Shown here: one piece after another, positions 36,774-45,350 of the stretch
How the letters are laid out: each line of letters opens with the position of its first letter
How positions within the stretch are numbered: position 1 is the stretch's first letter
Source of the DNA: JBMNGN01 sp050949865
GTDB lineage: Bacteria > Bacillota > Syntrophomonadia > Syntrophomonadales > Syntrophomonadaceae
Reading direction: 5' to 3'
Assembly (NCBI GenBank): GCA_050949865.1
Contig: JBMNGN010000001.1
Coordinates: 62,001-126,000, forward strand
DNA: 64,000 nt
Translations under genes and position numbers: made by a program
Notes under the pieces: model-generated
Databases searched by the model: none
Seen by the model: the letters and a program-made list of their open reading frames with translations, nothing else
What the model was told of the DNA's origin: nothing

Positions 36774-38846
36774 TTATTTTATAAATGGGGAGTTTTTTAT
36801 CCATTCATCAAGCTCAGTTGAATCTAATCTAGCAATGTTGGTGATAGGAATGCTATTGCTAAAGGCTTTTCCATAGCTTTTGTTTTGAAAACGTTTGTCC
36901 AATAACACTATTACCCCCCGATCCGATTCACTCCTAATTAACCGGCCTATCCCCTGTCTTAGCCGCACTACGGCATCGGGAAGCAGAAAAGATTGAAAAC
37001 TGTTCTTATTCTGCAGCCGCCAGTACCTTTCCCAGGCCTGGGAAAACGGATCTGCTGGAGAGCGAAAGGGTAATCTGGTAATAACTACACATTTTAACGC
37101 GTCTCCTTTTAGATCAATACCTTCCCAAAAAGTATCTAATCCCATTAGAACCGTGTTATTACTGGCCATAAATTTGTCCAGCAACTGCCGGGATTCACCG
37201 GATTCATACTGAACCAACAGTTCATAATCCTCGCCAGGCAAATGTTTTTTAATTAACCTGGCTACTTCATTCATACTTTTACGTGCGGTAAAAAGGACCA
37301 GGATCCTGCCACCCAGGCTGGAAATTATCCCGGACAAAACCCTGGCGGCCTCACGGTTAAAGTCAGGTGCGTTTGGCTCTGGCAAATCCTTAACCAGTAT
37401 CAGGCAGGACTGGTGTTCATAGGCAAAAGGGGAGTTTTCGATAAAAGAATTTACCCGGCCCTCAATGGACAGGCTATCCAATCCGGTTTTCTTCATAAAG
37501 AAATCCAGTTTACCTTCAACGGATAAAGTAGCTGAAACCATAACCAGGCTATTTAGATTATCATATAAAGCAGCACTCAGGACTTCTCCCATCCGAACCG
37601 ATGAAGTGCTGATCTCAACTACTTCCCGGTTGGAAAAATTAACCCAGGCAATTTTATCTTCTTTATATAAGTCTTCTTCTATAATCTGGTACAGGTGATC
37701 AGTGTATTCCATAAGGTTGTTAGCTATCTGGATGAGCTCCCTTTCTTCTTCACTTCCGCTAAAGAAGCGGCCAATCTCCAGGATTTTACCCACCAACAAG
37801 GCAATAACGTGCTGCAAGTCCTGATGCCTTTCTGCCACCTGGGCAAACCAGTTCTGGTCAATATCCTCTTCTTTCAAGATGGCAGAGCTCTCAATCTCTT
37901 CACCCCTACCTGCTATCGGCAGCATAGAGGAAAATAACCGGTAGGTCAAATCAATGGCCTTCTCCACAAGTTTCAAAGTTTCATTAAGCCGGCCGGATAA
38001 GTCCGGGTATTTTCCTGACAGCATTAATAAATACCCTTTTTCATACGGCTTTCTAGTATAAAGTTGGCCTAGATATTCCACGAAAACGTCCCGGTGAAAA
38101 CGGCAAGAAATTTTATCAAAGGATTCCTTGTCAAAAGTATGGGCTTCATCAATTATCAAATACCTGTACTCCGGCAGGATCTTAAAGGGCAGCATCAGAT
38201 CAGATAACATTAAGGCATGGTTGGTTATAATAATATCTGCGCTTTCCAGCCTTTTCAACATTTTTAACCTGAAACACTTTTCCGTATAGGGGCACATTTC
38301 TTTCCAACAAGTATATCGATCCGCAGCAACAATACCCCAGCTTCTTAATAACCTACCGTCAATGTTCAACTCATTTCTGTCCCCGGTTGCCGTCTGTTCA
38401 GCCCAGGGTAGTATAGCCTGAATAAACTCCTGTTCGATCAAGTCTAGTTTTCTTCGCCCGGATAATATATTGATATATTTGTGCCAGCATAGATAATTAT
38501 CCCTGCCTTTAGCCTCCGCATACTTAAAATCCTTTCCCAGGCTCTGAATAATAATTGGAATGTCCTTTTCAGCGATTTGTTGCTGCAGGGCTTTAGTCTT
38601 AGTTGAAATGACTACCCTTTCCTTCTCTGTAATTGCCCATAAAACCGCAGGAACCAAATAGGCCAGGGTCTTCCCCACCCCGGTTCCAGCCTCAGCCACC
38701 AAAAACTCCTTGGCCTCAAAAGTATGGGCAATTGCTGCCGCCAGTTTAACCTGTTCGCTGCGGTAACTGTAGCCGGGTATGCTGTTGGCCAATATCCCCC
38801 CGGGGTTAAATACCTCAAGCACCTTTTCTTTGTATAAACTAGCCAT
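36774..38846 (-). CDS. DinG/XPD-like Fe-S helicase
   Basis: An ATP-dependent DNA helicase of 690 residues without an exonuclease domain. Walker A is AEAGTGVGKTLAYL, and DEAHTFD is the DEAH box. Four cysteines between them (one in YLCWHKY, three in YTCWKEMCPYTEKC) fit the XPD/DinG iron-sulfur cluster. The C-terminal motor half shows LMGLDTFWEGIDLKG and RQGIGRLIRSESDRGV. It probably unwinds damaged or structured DNA. It precedes the DUF3343 gene end with a 34-base gap in the opposite order, so cotranscription from the DUF3343 promoter is possible. Confidence 0.9.
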   Translation of the reverse strand: MASLYKEKVLEVFNPGGILANSIPGYSYRSEQVKLAAAIAHTFEAKEFLVAEAGTGVGKTLAYLVPAVLWAITEKERVVISTKTKALQQQIAEKDIPIIIQSLGKDFKYAEAKGRDNYLCWHKYINILSGRRKLDLIEQEFIQAILPWAEQTATGDRNELNIDGRLLRSWGIVAADRYTCWKEMCPYTEKCFRLKMLKRLESADIIITNHALMLSDLMLPFKILPEYRYLIIDEAHTFDKESFDKISCRFHRDVFVEYLGQLYTRKPYEKGYLLMLSGKYPDLSGRLNETLKLVEKAIDLTYRLFSSMLPIAGRGEEIESSAILKEEDIDQNWFAQVAERHQDLQHVIALLVGKILEIGRFFSGSEEERELIQIANNLMEYTDHLYQIIEEDLYKEDKIAWVNFSNREVVEISTSSVRMGEVLSAALYDNLNSLVMVSATLSVEGKLDFFMKKTGLDSLSIEGRVNSFIENSPFAYEHQSCLILVKDLPEPNAPDFNREAARVLSGIISSLGGRILVLFTARKSMNEVARLIKKHLPGEDYELLVQYESGESRQLLDKFMASNNTVLMGLDTFWEGIDLKGDALKCVVITRLPFRSPADPFSQAWERYWRLQNKNSFQSFLLPDAVVRLRQGIGRLIRSESDRGVIVLLDKRFQNKSYGKAFSNSIPITNIARLDSTELDEWIKNSPFIK

Positions 38847-38880
38847 AACTTTTTTCCTTTTTTTTGAATACAGTGAAACC

Positions 38881-39159
38881 TTAGAATATCTTGGTAATCT
38901 GGTTTTTATCCCCTATCCGGCATATTTTATAGGCTCCCTCAATACTTACCCGGTTATCATCCAAAACTTGACGATAATAATCGTAATTTTCCGGCCTGAA
39001 TTTAACCGATAGACCACAACTGGTAGAAATTTCTCTCAAGGTAGGGGCCAATACGAATTCAGCATTTACAGCCTTGAGGGTTTTTTCTGCTTTTAAGGCG
39101 TAGGAAGTGGACGCAAAGGTAAAAACACAGTAATTATCTGCTCTTATTATATCCTGCAC
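38881..39159 (-). CDS. DUF3343 protein (putative Se/S carrier-like)
   Basis: A 92-residue protein with the DUF3343 pattern: TFASTSYALKAEKTLKA followed by LAPTLREISTSCGLSVKF, including the conserved Cys after Ser-Thr-Ser. The family has been suggested to carry sulfur or selenium. I start it at the GTG at 39159, after AGGTGA. The frame extends to an ATG at 39336, but those 59 residues do not fit the family, and a TATAAT -10 box on the minus strand (39208-39203) sits inside them. It is divergent from the 3D-domain gene. Confidence 0.7.
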   Translation of the reverse strand: MQDIIRADNYCVFTFASTSYALKAEKTLKAVNAEFVLAPTLREISTSCGLSVKFRPENYDYYRQVLDDNRVSIEGAYKICRIGDKNQITKIF

Positions 39160-39321
39160 TTTTGTTATCACCTGGCCCGATTTGTTTTTAATCCACCAGT
39201 TTATTATAACATGACAACCTGAAGGTTCCATTAAATCTAATACTTGCCATACTTCCTTACCCATGGTTTTTTGCCAATAGAGCATACTATAAACAATTTC
39301 ATCATTAAAGGAGAAGAGCCC

Positions 39322-39825
39322 ATGGGATTGCAGCAAAAGGTGGCCTTTAGTGCTTTAATAATAATTATTACCATTATATCTATCTTGATATTTTATCGGA
39401 GTCAGGATGAACCTAAAATTAAAAAACCTGAACCGAAATGGTATATGGAGTTTTCAGTTACCGATCAAAAAACAACCGCCTATACTTCACCTACCGGTGG
39501 GCCGATTTCAGCCAGCGGTTCTGAATATCATGCGGGTATAGTGGCAGTCCATCCCCGGGTGCCAGTTAACAGCGGGGGCAGCCCATTGGAGCCTTTGATT
39601 TCTTTCGGCACTGTTATCCATCTGTACGAACCAGTGGAAATAAACGGCAAGATGTACAGCTCCCTGGTAGTTAAGGATACCGGTGATATTAATTATCGTT
39701 TGTGGCCGGAACACCGTTATTGGTTTGATTTATACCTGGGTGAAACCAACCATTATACAGTAAAAAAAGCTATAGAATACGGAACACCACTGAAGAGCTA
39801 CTACTGGTATGAAGAATGGAAGTAA
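39322..39825 (+). CDS. Membrane-anchored 3D-domain-like protein
   Basis: A 167-residue protein with an N-terminal anchor (about 8-26) and an extracellular beta-barrel domain. GIVAVHPRVP, SFGTVIHLY and LVVKDTGDI resemble the 3D or RlpA/MltA-like fold, in which Asp residues form the active site of lytic transglycosylase-type domains. This would act on peptidoglycan outside the membrane. The ATG at 39322 is eight bases after AAAGGAG. Family assignment is moderate; the first Asp of the classic 3D motif is replaced by His here. Confidence 0.6.
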   Translation: MGLQQKVAFSALIIIITIISILIFYRSQDEPKIKKPEPKWYMEFSVTDQKTTAYTSPTGGPISASGSEYHAGIVAVHPRVPVNSGGSPLEPLISFGTVIHLYEPVEINGKMYSSLVVKDTGDINYRLWPEHRYWFDLYLGETNHYTVKKAIEYGTPLKSYYWYEEWK

Positions 39826-39882
39826 ACCGTTATTGCTGGTATAATTTGATTGGTTTAACAACAGAATTAGGAGGGTTAAATA

Positions 39883-41148
39883 TTGAGTTCAACCTTAAAA
39901 TCTATAATAAAGGATCCCAGCCTTCACCCATCAGGTTACCAGAAAATTGAATGGGTAAGCAAAAACATGCCAGTATTAAATCTGATTAGAAAGGAATATG
40001 AGAATAGCAAGCCCTTACGGGGACACACGGTGGCCTGCTGCCTACATTTGGAAGCTAAAACGGCTTATCTCCTGCTCACACTGCAGGAGGCGGGGGCTAC
40101 AGTGATCGCCTGTGCAAGTAACCCGTTGTCCACCCAGGATGACGTAGTTGCTGCATTGGCAGACGCCGGGATCACGGTATTTGCCCATTATGGAGAAAGT
40201 ACGGACCAATATTCAGAGTATTTGAATCTGGCTCTGGATGGCAACCCAGATGCGATTATCGATGATGGAGCTGACTTGCTTACCTTGCTGCATAAAAACC
40301 GTAAGGCGCAAGCCAGCCAAATAGTAGGGGCTTGTGAGGAGACTACTACGGGCATCCTCCGCCTAAAAGCAATGGAGCAGGATAATACCCTCTTATGCCC
40401 GGTAATGGCTGTAAACGATGCCAATATGAAGTACCTTTTTGATAACCGCTATGGTACAGGCCAATCGGTTTGGGATGCTATAAACCGGACTACCAACCTG
40501 GTGGTGGCTGGTAAAAATGTGGTGGTTGCCGGGTATGGCTGGTGCGGAAAGGGAGTTTCCATGCGGGCTGCCGGTATGGGAGCCAAGGTCATAGTTACTG
40601 AAATCGACCCGATTAAAGCCAACGAAGCATTCATGGATGGGTTTGATGTTATGCCGATGCTGGAAGCAGCACACTTCGGAGACATATTTATTACCGTAAC
40701 CGGTAATATAAATGTAATTCGCCGGGAACACATGGAAGTTATGAAAGATAATGCCATAATGGCCAATGCCGGTCATTTTGATGTAGAAATCAACAAGCAT
40801 GATTTACGAAGCCTGGCGGTTAGCTGCAGAACAGTACGGGACAATGTGGAGGAATTTCTGCTAGCTGATGGGCGGCGGCTATACTTACTGGCTGAAGGCA
40901 GATTGGTTAACCTGGCCGCAGGGGATGGACATCCGGCCGAGGTTATGGACTTAAGTTTCTCCTTACAAGCTTTGTCGCTTCTCTATCTTTTCAATAAAAA
41001 AGGTGAACTGGGTAACCATGTATATAATGTTCCTCGGGAAATCGATCAAAGGATAGCAGCATTAAAACTCTATTCTAACCGGTTGGCAATAGATCAGTTA
41101 ACCTATGAACAAAGATCCTATTTGCAGAGCTGGGATACCAGTTATTAA
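39883..41148 (+). CDS. ahcY: Adenosylhomocysteinase (SAH hydrolase)
   Basis: Hydrolyses S-adenosylhomocysteine to adenosine and homocysteine using bound NAD. The 421 residues cover the full bacterial/archaeal form. Visible are DDGADLLTLLH, EETTTGILRL, the Lys-Asp region NDANMKYLFDNRYGTGQS, the NAD Rossmann motif VVAGYGWCGKGVS, NAGHFDVEI and LAAGDGHPAEVMDLSF. The TTG start is firmly supported by AGGAGGG seven bases upstream. It lies 57 bases after the 3D-domain gene and may be cotranscribed. Confidence 0.95.
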   Translation: MSSTLKSIIKDPSLHPSGYQKIEWVSKNMPVLNLIRKEYENSKPLRGHTVACCLHLEAKTAYLLLTLQEAGATVIACASNPLSTQDDVVAALADAGITVFAHYGESTDQYSEYLNLALDGNPDAIIDDGADLLTLLHKNRKAQASQIVGACEETTTGILRLKAMEQDNTLLCPVMAVNDANMKYLFDNRYGTGQSVWDAINRTTNLVVAGKNVVVAGYGWCGKGVSMRAAGMGAKVIVTEIDPIKANEAFMDGFDVMPMLEAAHFGDIFITVTGNINVIRREHMEVMKDNAIMANAGHFDVEINKHDLRSLAVSCRTVRDNVEEFLLADGRRLYLLAEGRLVNLAAGDGHPAEVMDLSFSLQALSLLYLFNKKGELGNHVYNVPREIDQRIAALKLYSNRLAIDQLTYEQRSYLQSWDTSY

Positions 41149-41150
41149 CC

Positions 41151-41205
41151 GAATAGTAACCCCGCCTTTTCTACATAATATAATCGAGAAAACTTCAAAG
41201 GCGGG
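41151..41205 (+). promoter_or_regulatory. Candidate sigma-E promoter and hairpin before spoIIP
   Basis: GAATAGT (41151-41157) and CATAATAT (41174-41181), 16 bases apart, resemble sporulation sigma-E elements. In the same span CCCGCCTTT (41161-41169) is complementary to AAAGGCGGG (41197-41205), which includes the spoIIP ribosome binding site. A read-through ahcY transcript could therefore mask spoIIP translation. Confidence 0.35.
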
Positions 41206-41211
41206 TTTATA

Positions 41212-42168
41212 GTGAACATCAAAGCTAATAAATATATCTGGTTTTTTTTCGGAGTACTGTTGGCGGCCATGGTAGGAGCGTACCTGGCAAATGCGTTGTC
41301 CATTCCAGAAAGCCGGCCTTTTGGATATAATTCTGGAAATAGTGACGAACTCACTTATGTGACAGTAAGAGATGCAGAAGGTAATGTTATATTAGAAACC
41401 GGGATACCAGTAGCGGAGAATGACGAATACATAAATGAAAGCAATGTACACTACTTGATCATAAAGGTAGAGGGTAAGAATGCAGTGGCTGTAATTAAGG
41501 AAGATGACAGGGAACCTGATTCATTCCAATCCAGCTTTAGCAGTGCCCCAAGTCTATTTCCATCGGCCATATCGGCCCAGGCTGATGATAAAGACAGACA
41601 TGTGCTTATTTACCATACCCATAATGATGAATCCTACGAGCTTACCTCTAATACCTCAAGCAAGCGTCCCAAGGGGGATATTATTAAAGTAGGAGAAGCG
41701 CTTAAACAGGCCCTAAACCGTTCTGGTATTAAAGTTACCCATATAAAGAATGACCATGGCCCCCATGATATACATGCCTATAATCGTTCAAGGCGCTCAG
41801 TAGCTTCTGAAATCAAGAAGAAAACCCCAGACGCAATCTTTGACATTCACCGGGATGCAGCTCCCTCCAAAAATTACTACGGCACAGTAAATGGGGTTGA
41901 AATATCCAAAATAATGGTGGTAGTCGGCCGCTCAAACCCCAATATGAAAACCAACCTGCAGTATGCCCGCAGGATCAAGAAAATTGCAGATGAAGTCCAT
42001 CCCGGCCTTATACGGGGAATCTATATAGGCAGGGGCGATTATAACCAGGATCTTTATCCAACGGCCTTACTGCTCGAAGTCGGAACCAACACCAACTCAT
42101 TGACCATGGCTGAAAGAGGAGCCCGGTGCCTGGCTGATGTATTAATTAAATTACTGGGCAAGGAATAG
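41212..42168 (+). CDS. spoIIP: Stage II sporulation protein P
   Basis: SpoIIP is the amidase/endopeptidase of the engulfment complex (with SpoIID and SpoIIM) that thins septal peptidoglycan. The 318 residues include an N-terminal anchor (about 8-25). The catalytic domain has LIYHTHNDESYE, IFDIHRDAAP, and LLEVGTNTNSLTMAERGA near the end. Start is GTG at 41212 after AAAGGCGGG. Its presence shows the organism is a spore former or carries the sporulation programme. Confidence 0.9.
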   Translation: MNIKANKYIWFFFGVLLAAMVGAYLANALSIPESRPFGYNSGNSDELTYVTVRDAEGNVILETGIPVAENDEYINESNVHYLIIKVEGKNAVAVIKEDDREPDSFQSSFSSAPSLFPSAISAQADDKDRHVLIYHTHNDESYELTSNTSSKRPKGDIIKVGEALKQALNRSGIKVTHIKNDHGPHDIHAYNRSRRSVASEIKKKTPDAIFDIHRDAAPSKNYYGTVNGVEISKIMVVVGRSNPNMKTNLQYARRIKKIADEVHPGLIRGIYIGRGDYNQDLYPTALLLEVGTNTNSLTMAERGARCLADVLIKLLGKE

Positions 42169-42171
42169 CTG

Positions 42172-42459
42172 TTATTTGTGTTTGATTTTAATAGCTTCAG
42201 TAAGACTCATAAGATCATGAATAAAGTTGGCTCCCCTCGATATGATAATACCGGTTAGAACTAACCCTAAATAGGGAACATTAATCGGTATCCCTACCAT
42301 GGTAAATAAATCAATCCCTGTGCCTACCGTTATTATGATACTGACGGCAATGGAACCCAACTTATCCACATTTAATTTTTTCTTTTCCCAAATGGGTTTA
42401 ACCGTTTCCCATATACTTTCAGCCAAAATCGCTAATAAAATCAGCTGATTAAGACTCAT
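42172..42459 (-). CDS. Small holin-like membrane protein
   Basis: A 95-residue protein with two to three hydrophobic helices. An N-terminal segment LILLAILAESIWETVKP is followed by a charged loop (WEKKKLNVDKLGS) and two helices. The helix layout resembles small holin-like proteins common in Clostridia, with no proven function. It ends four bases from spoIIP (convergent). Confidence 0.6.
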   Translation of the reverse strand: MSLNQLILLAILAESIWETVKPIWEKKKLNVDKLGSIAVSIIITVGTGIDLFTMVGIPINVPYLGLVLTGIIISRGANFIHDLMSLTEAIKIKHK

Positions 42460-42708
42460 TTTACTTCCCTTTCTCTTAGTTTAAGTATTAAGAAGACAGC
42501 TAACATGGCTATTGAATACTATGCATGCCACAAAAAAAGGCTGCATGGTGATTATTGGAAACCTTTCCCCAAATAGCCAGCTCGATAATATGCGGTCTCC
42601 GATTTTTCTACAGGAAATAGGGTTTTTAGTGGAGAATGTTTAATTTAAATGGTTAACTGATTACGCAGCAAACCCATTTATTTAATTACTCAAGGGGAGG
42701 TCTTGATT

Positions 42709-43524
42709 TTGATAATTAATGCCATGTACTTCAGTGCCACAGGTACGACCAAAAAAGTAGTATCTGGAATAGCTGAACAAATTTCAGAAATGAACAGCGG
42801 TAACCAAAGAATAAACGTTATAGATTTCACTTTGCCCCAAGCCAGAAAAAAAGCAATGTCATTCACCAGCCAGGATGTTGTTATACTAGGGGTCCCGGTA
42901 ATTGCCGGCAGGGTCCCTAATGTTCTGTTGAAATTCTTAAACACCATCAAGGGCAATGGTGCATTAGCCGTCGCGGTAGTTGTTTATGGGAACAGGAACT
43001 ACGATGACGCTTTAATAGAACTGGTAGACATTCTTGAATCAGACGGTTTCAAAGTTATCGCCGGAGGCGCATTTATCGGGGAACACTCGTTTTCCAAAAT
43101 CCTTGCCCAGAACCGGCCTGATGAAAAAGATATGGAAATAGCAAATGAATTTGCCCGGCAGGTATATGCTAAAATATCTGCCGGCCAGATCTCAGATACG
43201 GTGCAAGTAAAAGGGAATAAACCTTACCGGGATTACTATAAACCCAAGGATAAAAACGGCAACCCGGTGGACATACGCAAGGTTACTCCAAAGACCAACA
43301 GCAACTGCCTGCAATGCAAGCTGTGCGCTATCATTTGTCCTATGGGCAGCATTGACATTGAGGATGTATCCAAGTTAAATGGCATTTGCATTAAATGCTG
43401 TGCCTGTATTAAAAAATGTCCTGCTGAAGCCAAATACTTTGATGATGAGAATTACTTGTGGCATAAGTATGAGCTGGAAGACCAGTTTACCTCAATAAGA
43501 AGGGAACCGGAGCTGTTTTTGTAA
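42709..43524 (+). CDS. EFR1-family flavodoxin-ferredoxin fusion
   Basis: An N-terminal flavodoxin-like domain (SATGTTKKVV binding the FMN phosphate, then GVPVIAGRVP and VVVYGNRNYDDAL) is joined to a C-terminal 2[4Fe-4S] ferredoxin. The ferredoxin clusters are CLQCKLCAIICP and CIKCCACIKKCP. The EFR1 family is thought to move electrons between NAD(P)H or flavin pools and acceptors in anaerobes. I choose TTG at 42709 because GGGGAGG is eight bases upstream; a TTG at 42703 is too close. Confidence 0.88.
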   Translation: MIINAMYFSATGTTKKVVSGIAEQISEMNSGNQRINVIDFTLPQARKKAMSFTSQDVVILGVPVIAGRVPNVLLKFLNTIKGNGALAVAVVVYGNRNYDDALIELVDILESDGFKVIAGGAFIGEHSFSKILAQNRPDEKDMEIANEFARQVYAKISAGQISDTVQVKGNKPYRDYYKPKDKNGNPVDIRKVTPKTNSNCLQCKLCAIICPMGSIDIEDVSKLNGICIKCCACIKKCPAEAKYFDDENYLWHKYELEDQFTSIRREPELFL

Positions 43525-43594
43525 AGAATTAGCCGGCTTTTCTTTTTTCTTTGGGCTCATGGTAGGGAAAAAAAGAAGTTATCGGAGGATCCTT

Positions 43595-43623
43595 TTGACC
43601 TGAGGCTATAATTTTGTTATACT
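43595..43623 (+). promoter_or_regulatory. Sigma-A promoter for tRNA-Arg
   Basis: TTGACC (43595-43600), a 17-base spacer and TATACT (43618-43623), ending 14 bases before the mature tRNA. Confidence 0.8.
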
Positions 43624-43637
43624 AAACAATGCATTAG

Positions 43638-43712
43638 GCGCCCGTAGCTCAGTGGATAGAGCACCGGCCTCCGGAGCCGGGTGCGGAGGTTCGATTCCTC
43701 TCGGGCGTACCA
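43638..43712 (+). tRNA. trnR: tRNA-Arg (CCG anticodon)
   Basis: The acceptor GCGCCCG pairs with CGGGCGT (first pair G-U). The anticodon stem CCGGC/GCCGG encloses CTCCGGA with CCG at 43671-43673. The T-arm TTCGATT is present and the 3' CCA is encoded. A terminator follows at once. Confidence 0.95.
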
Positions 43713-43724
43713 TTGGAGAAATCG

Positions 43725-43762
43725 GCACTTTCAGTTGGAATGAAAGTGCTATTTTTTATTTT
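43725..43762 (+). terminator. Rho-independent terminator of tRNA-Arg
   Basis: GCACTTTCA (43725-43733) and TGAAAGTGC (43741-43749) pair perfectly around a seven-base loop. The T-rich run TATTTTTTATTTT follows. Confidence 0.9.
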
Positions 43763-43996
43763 GACAGTAAGGTTTGATGGTACCGCCTGCTTACTCTTCA
43801 GTATTCTAAAACGACTATTGACAGTTTGGTGCCTTGGTGAGATACACTGCCCGAGGACTGCAAAATACAAAATACCCGAGAAAGAAAACACATCCGAGAG
43901 TAAATAGTTAACGTGTTGGCTATATGGCAGTTCCATCGTGGTTCAGTTTGGAGGCATGCTCGAAATCACTTCCCTGATGGAGTGTTGAATTTTCTA

Positions 43997-44428
43997 CTAT
44001 GTATTTTTCGTCTCTTTAGTCAACTGCTGAAAATACAGTTTAGCAGGCAATCTCTTAAAATGTTTATTGTCAAATGTCGCTACGGGATCTCCCAAGGAAT
44101 CAGCCCTATTCGCAAGATAAGCGTCAATAAAGTCCACATTGTTCGCGTGATAATCCACCAGGGCTTTCAACATTAATTCCTTTTCGTCCGTCACTACCCC
44201 GTCCGCCGTGATTAGCGTAGTCAGAATCTCTACTAGTCTATCCCGATCGAGATTGTAGAATGAGTCCATAACCCACACCATTTCTGCAACGGTCAAAGAT
44301 GCTAATCTGATGCGAATCTCCCCTGCCTCGGCACTTTTTATTAACGATTCAGCTTGGCTGAACAAATCCTCGTTGTCCCGCAAAAGGTATCGTAACATCA
44401 CGTTTGCGTCTACCCAAACGTCAATCAT
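43997..44428 (-). CDS. vapC: PIN-domain toxin (VapC family)
   Basis: A 143-residue PIN-fold ribonuclease, the likely toxin of a type II toxin-antitoxin pair. Acidic residues expected at the metal site are visible: Asp7 in VWVDANV, Glu49 in LTVAEMVW, Asp99/Asp102 in VDFIDAYLA and Asp120 in ATFDNKHF. The ATG overlaps the end of the antitoxin gene by eight bases. It sits about 280 bases past tRNA-Arg on the opposite strand, in a small accessory stretch. Confidence 0.88.
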   Translation of the reverse strand: MIDVWVDANVMLRYLLRDNEDLFSQAESLIKSAEAGEIRIRLASLTVAEMVWVMDSFYNLDRDRLVEILTTLITADGVVTDEKELMLKALVDYHANNVDFIDAYLANRADSLGDPVATFDNKHFKRLPAKLYFQQLTKETKNT

Positions 44429-44708
44429 CGGCGATTCCCTCCCCGGCGATCTTTTCAGCTACAATTCGCCGGGTCTCCTCTTCCTCGTGCTCAATCCCTG
44501 TAAACCCAGAAGAAACCCCCTTCAGAGTCCCTGCAAGTGTGGATAACGGTTTCTTTTTTCGCAACGTTACCTTAAGCCAACCCTGTTCCATTGCTTCAAA
44601 AATCAATTCGTCTCCTGGCACAATCCCCATTGCTTCCCTGATTTCCTTGGGAACTTGTACTTGGCCTTTCCCGGTAACAGTCCCAATACCGACCGTCAAA
44701 CCCCTCAC
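44421..44708 (-). CDS. vapB: AbrB/SpoVT-type antitoxin (VapB)
   Basis: A 95-residue swapped-hairpin DNA-binding protein. The core TVTGKGQVQVPKEIREAMGI followed by PGDELIFE is the standard AbrB/MazE motif. The C-terminal acidic helix (HEEEETRRIVAEKI) should wrap the toxin. The GTG at 44708 lies after AAGGAGC, while a TTG three codons later would also fit; I keep the GTG. It precedes and overlaps vapC. Confidence 0.88.
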   Translation of the reverse strand: MRGLTVGIGTVTGKGQVQVPKEIREAMGIVPGDELIFEAMEQGWLKVTLRKKKPLSTLAGTLKGVSSGFTGIEHEEEETRRIVAEKIAGEGIADD

Positions 44709-44740
44709 CCCGCTCCTTTTTCATGACATTTTGTTTTTCC

Positions 44741-44770
44741 ATTATACATTGAAATCAATGATAATTGCAA
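44741..44770 (-). promoter_or_regulatory. Promoter of vapBC with palindromic spacer
   Basis: On the minus strand TTGCAA (44770-44765) and TATAAT (44746-44741) are 18 bases apart. The spacer contains CATTGA-AA-TCAATG (44747-44760), a perfect 6+6 inverted repeat well placed for binding by the VapB antitoxin. Confidence 0.7.
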
Positions 44771-44925
44771 TTTCAGTGACCTATAATTTTCCAACATTAT
44801 ACGTCGCCATGTGTTCAGCCACCTCTCCCCCTATTTCTTTATAAAGTCCCCGCCAAAGGCTGCCGGCCCGTTAAAAGCCGGACCACCTTTCTGCAAGAGG
44901 GACTCTTTTATTGCCGTCATCTGCT

Positions 44926-45033
44926 TTATTCTTGATAGGCTTTCTTCATCTTTTGAAAATAAGTATCAAAATCCATTTTCGGGATTTCTGATTTTTCGGA
45001 TAGGATTATAGCATCCGGGTCAAATTTTCTCAT
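44926..45033 (-). CDS. Possible 35-residue ORF next to CoA-transferase remnant
   Basis: An ATG at 45033 opens a short charged frame (begins MRKFDPDAIIL, ends KMKKAYQE) that overlaps the end of the CoA-transferase remnant. The upstream sequence is a weak AGGTGA. I do not recognise it; it may be chance or a remnant. The rest of 44771-45019 holds no supported gene. Confidence 0.3.
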   Translation of the reverse strand: MRKFDPDAIILSEKSEIPKMDFDTYFQKMKKAYQE

Positions 45034-45325
45034 TATTCACCTGCTGCACAGTTGGCGGTTCAACTTCGGCCAGTTGCGGTGATACCTTCAAATCCCATTC
45101 CGCCAGACTTTCTACATATTCAACCGTTACTCCCGGAAAAAGAGCATCTAAATACATTTCCTTAGTATCTTCATCAAATTTAAAAGTGCAATAATCCGTG
45201 ACTACAATTACCGGGCCGCCTCCTTTAAGACCTTCCCGTTCCCTTGCCTCCCGGGCCATAAAGGTAACCCGGAGTAGTTATGTAATCAACTTTCTCTACA
45301 AATTTACCCTTCTGCAAGCAAATAT
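45020..45325 (-). pseudogene. Frameshifted C-terminal remnant of a CoA-transferase subunit B
   Basis: The minus strand reads KGKFVEKVDYITTPGYL (upstream of 45260) and then, in another frame, REREGLKGGGPVIVVTDY, MYLDALFPGVTVEYV and AEVEPPT. These match the C-terminus of glutaconate/3-oxoacid CoA-transferase beta subunits, where VDFITSPGYL is normally followed directly by the GLKGGGP region. The frame changes between the two halves, and the N-terminal two-thirds of the gene is absent. So it is a dead fragment, not a gene. It lies next to the vapBC locus. Confidence 0.75.
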
Positions 45326-45350
45326 AATTAGAGTAGAGACGAGGAAAACC

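Noticed and set aside
43649..43936. 95-codon minus-strand frame across tRNA-Arg
   Set aside because: It runs antisense through a tRNA gene and its terminator.
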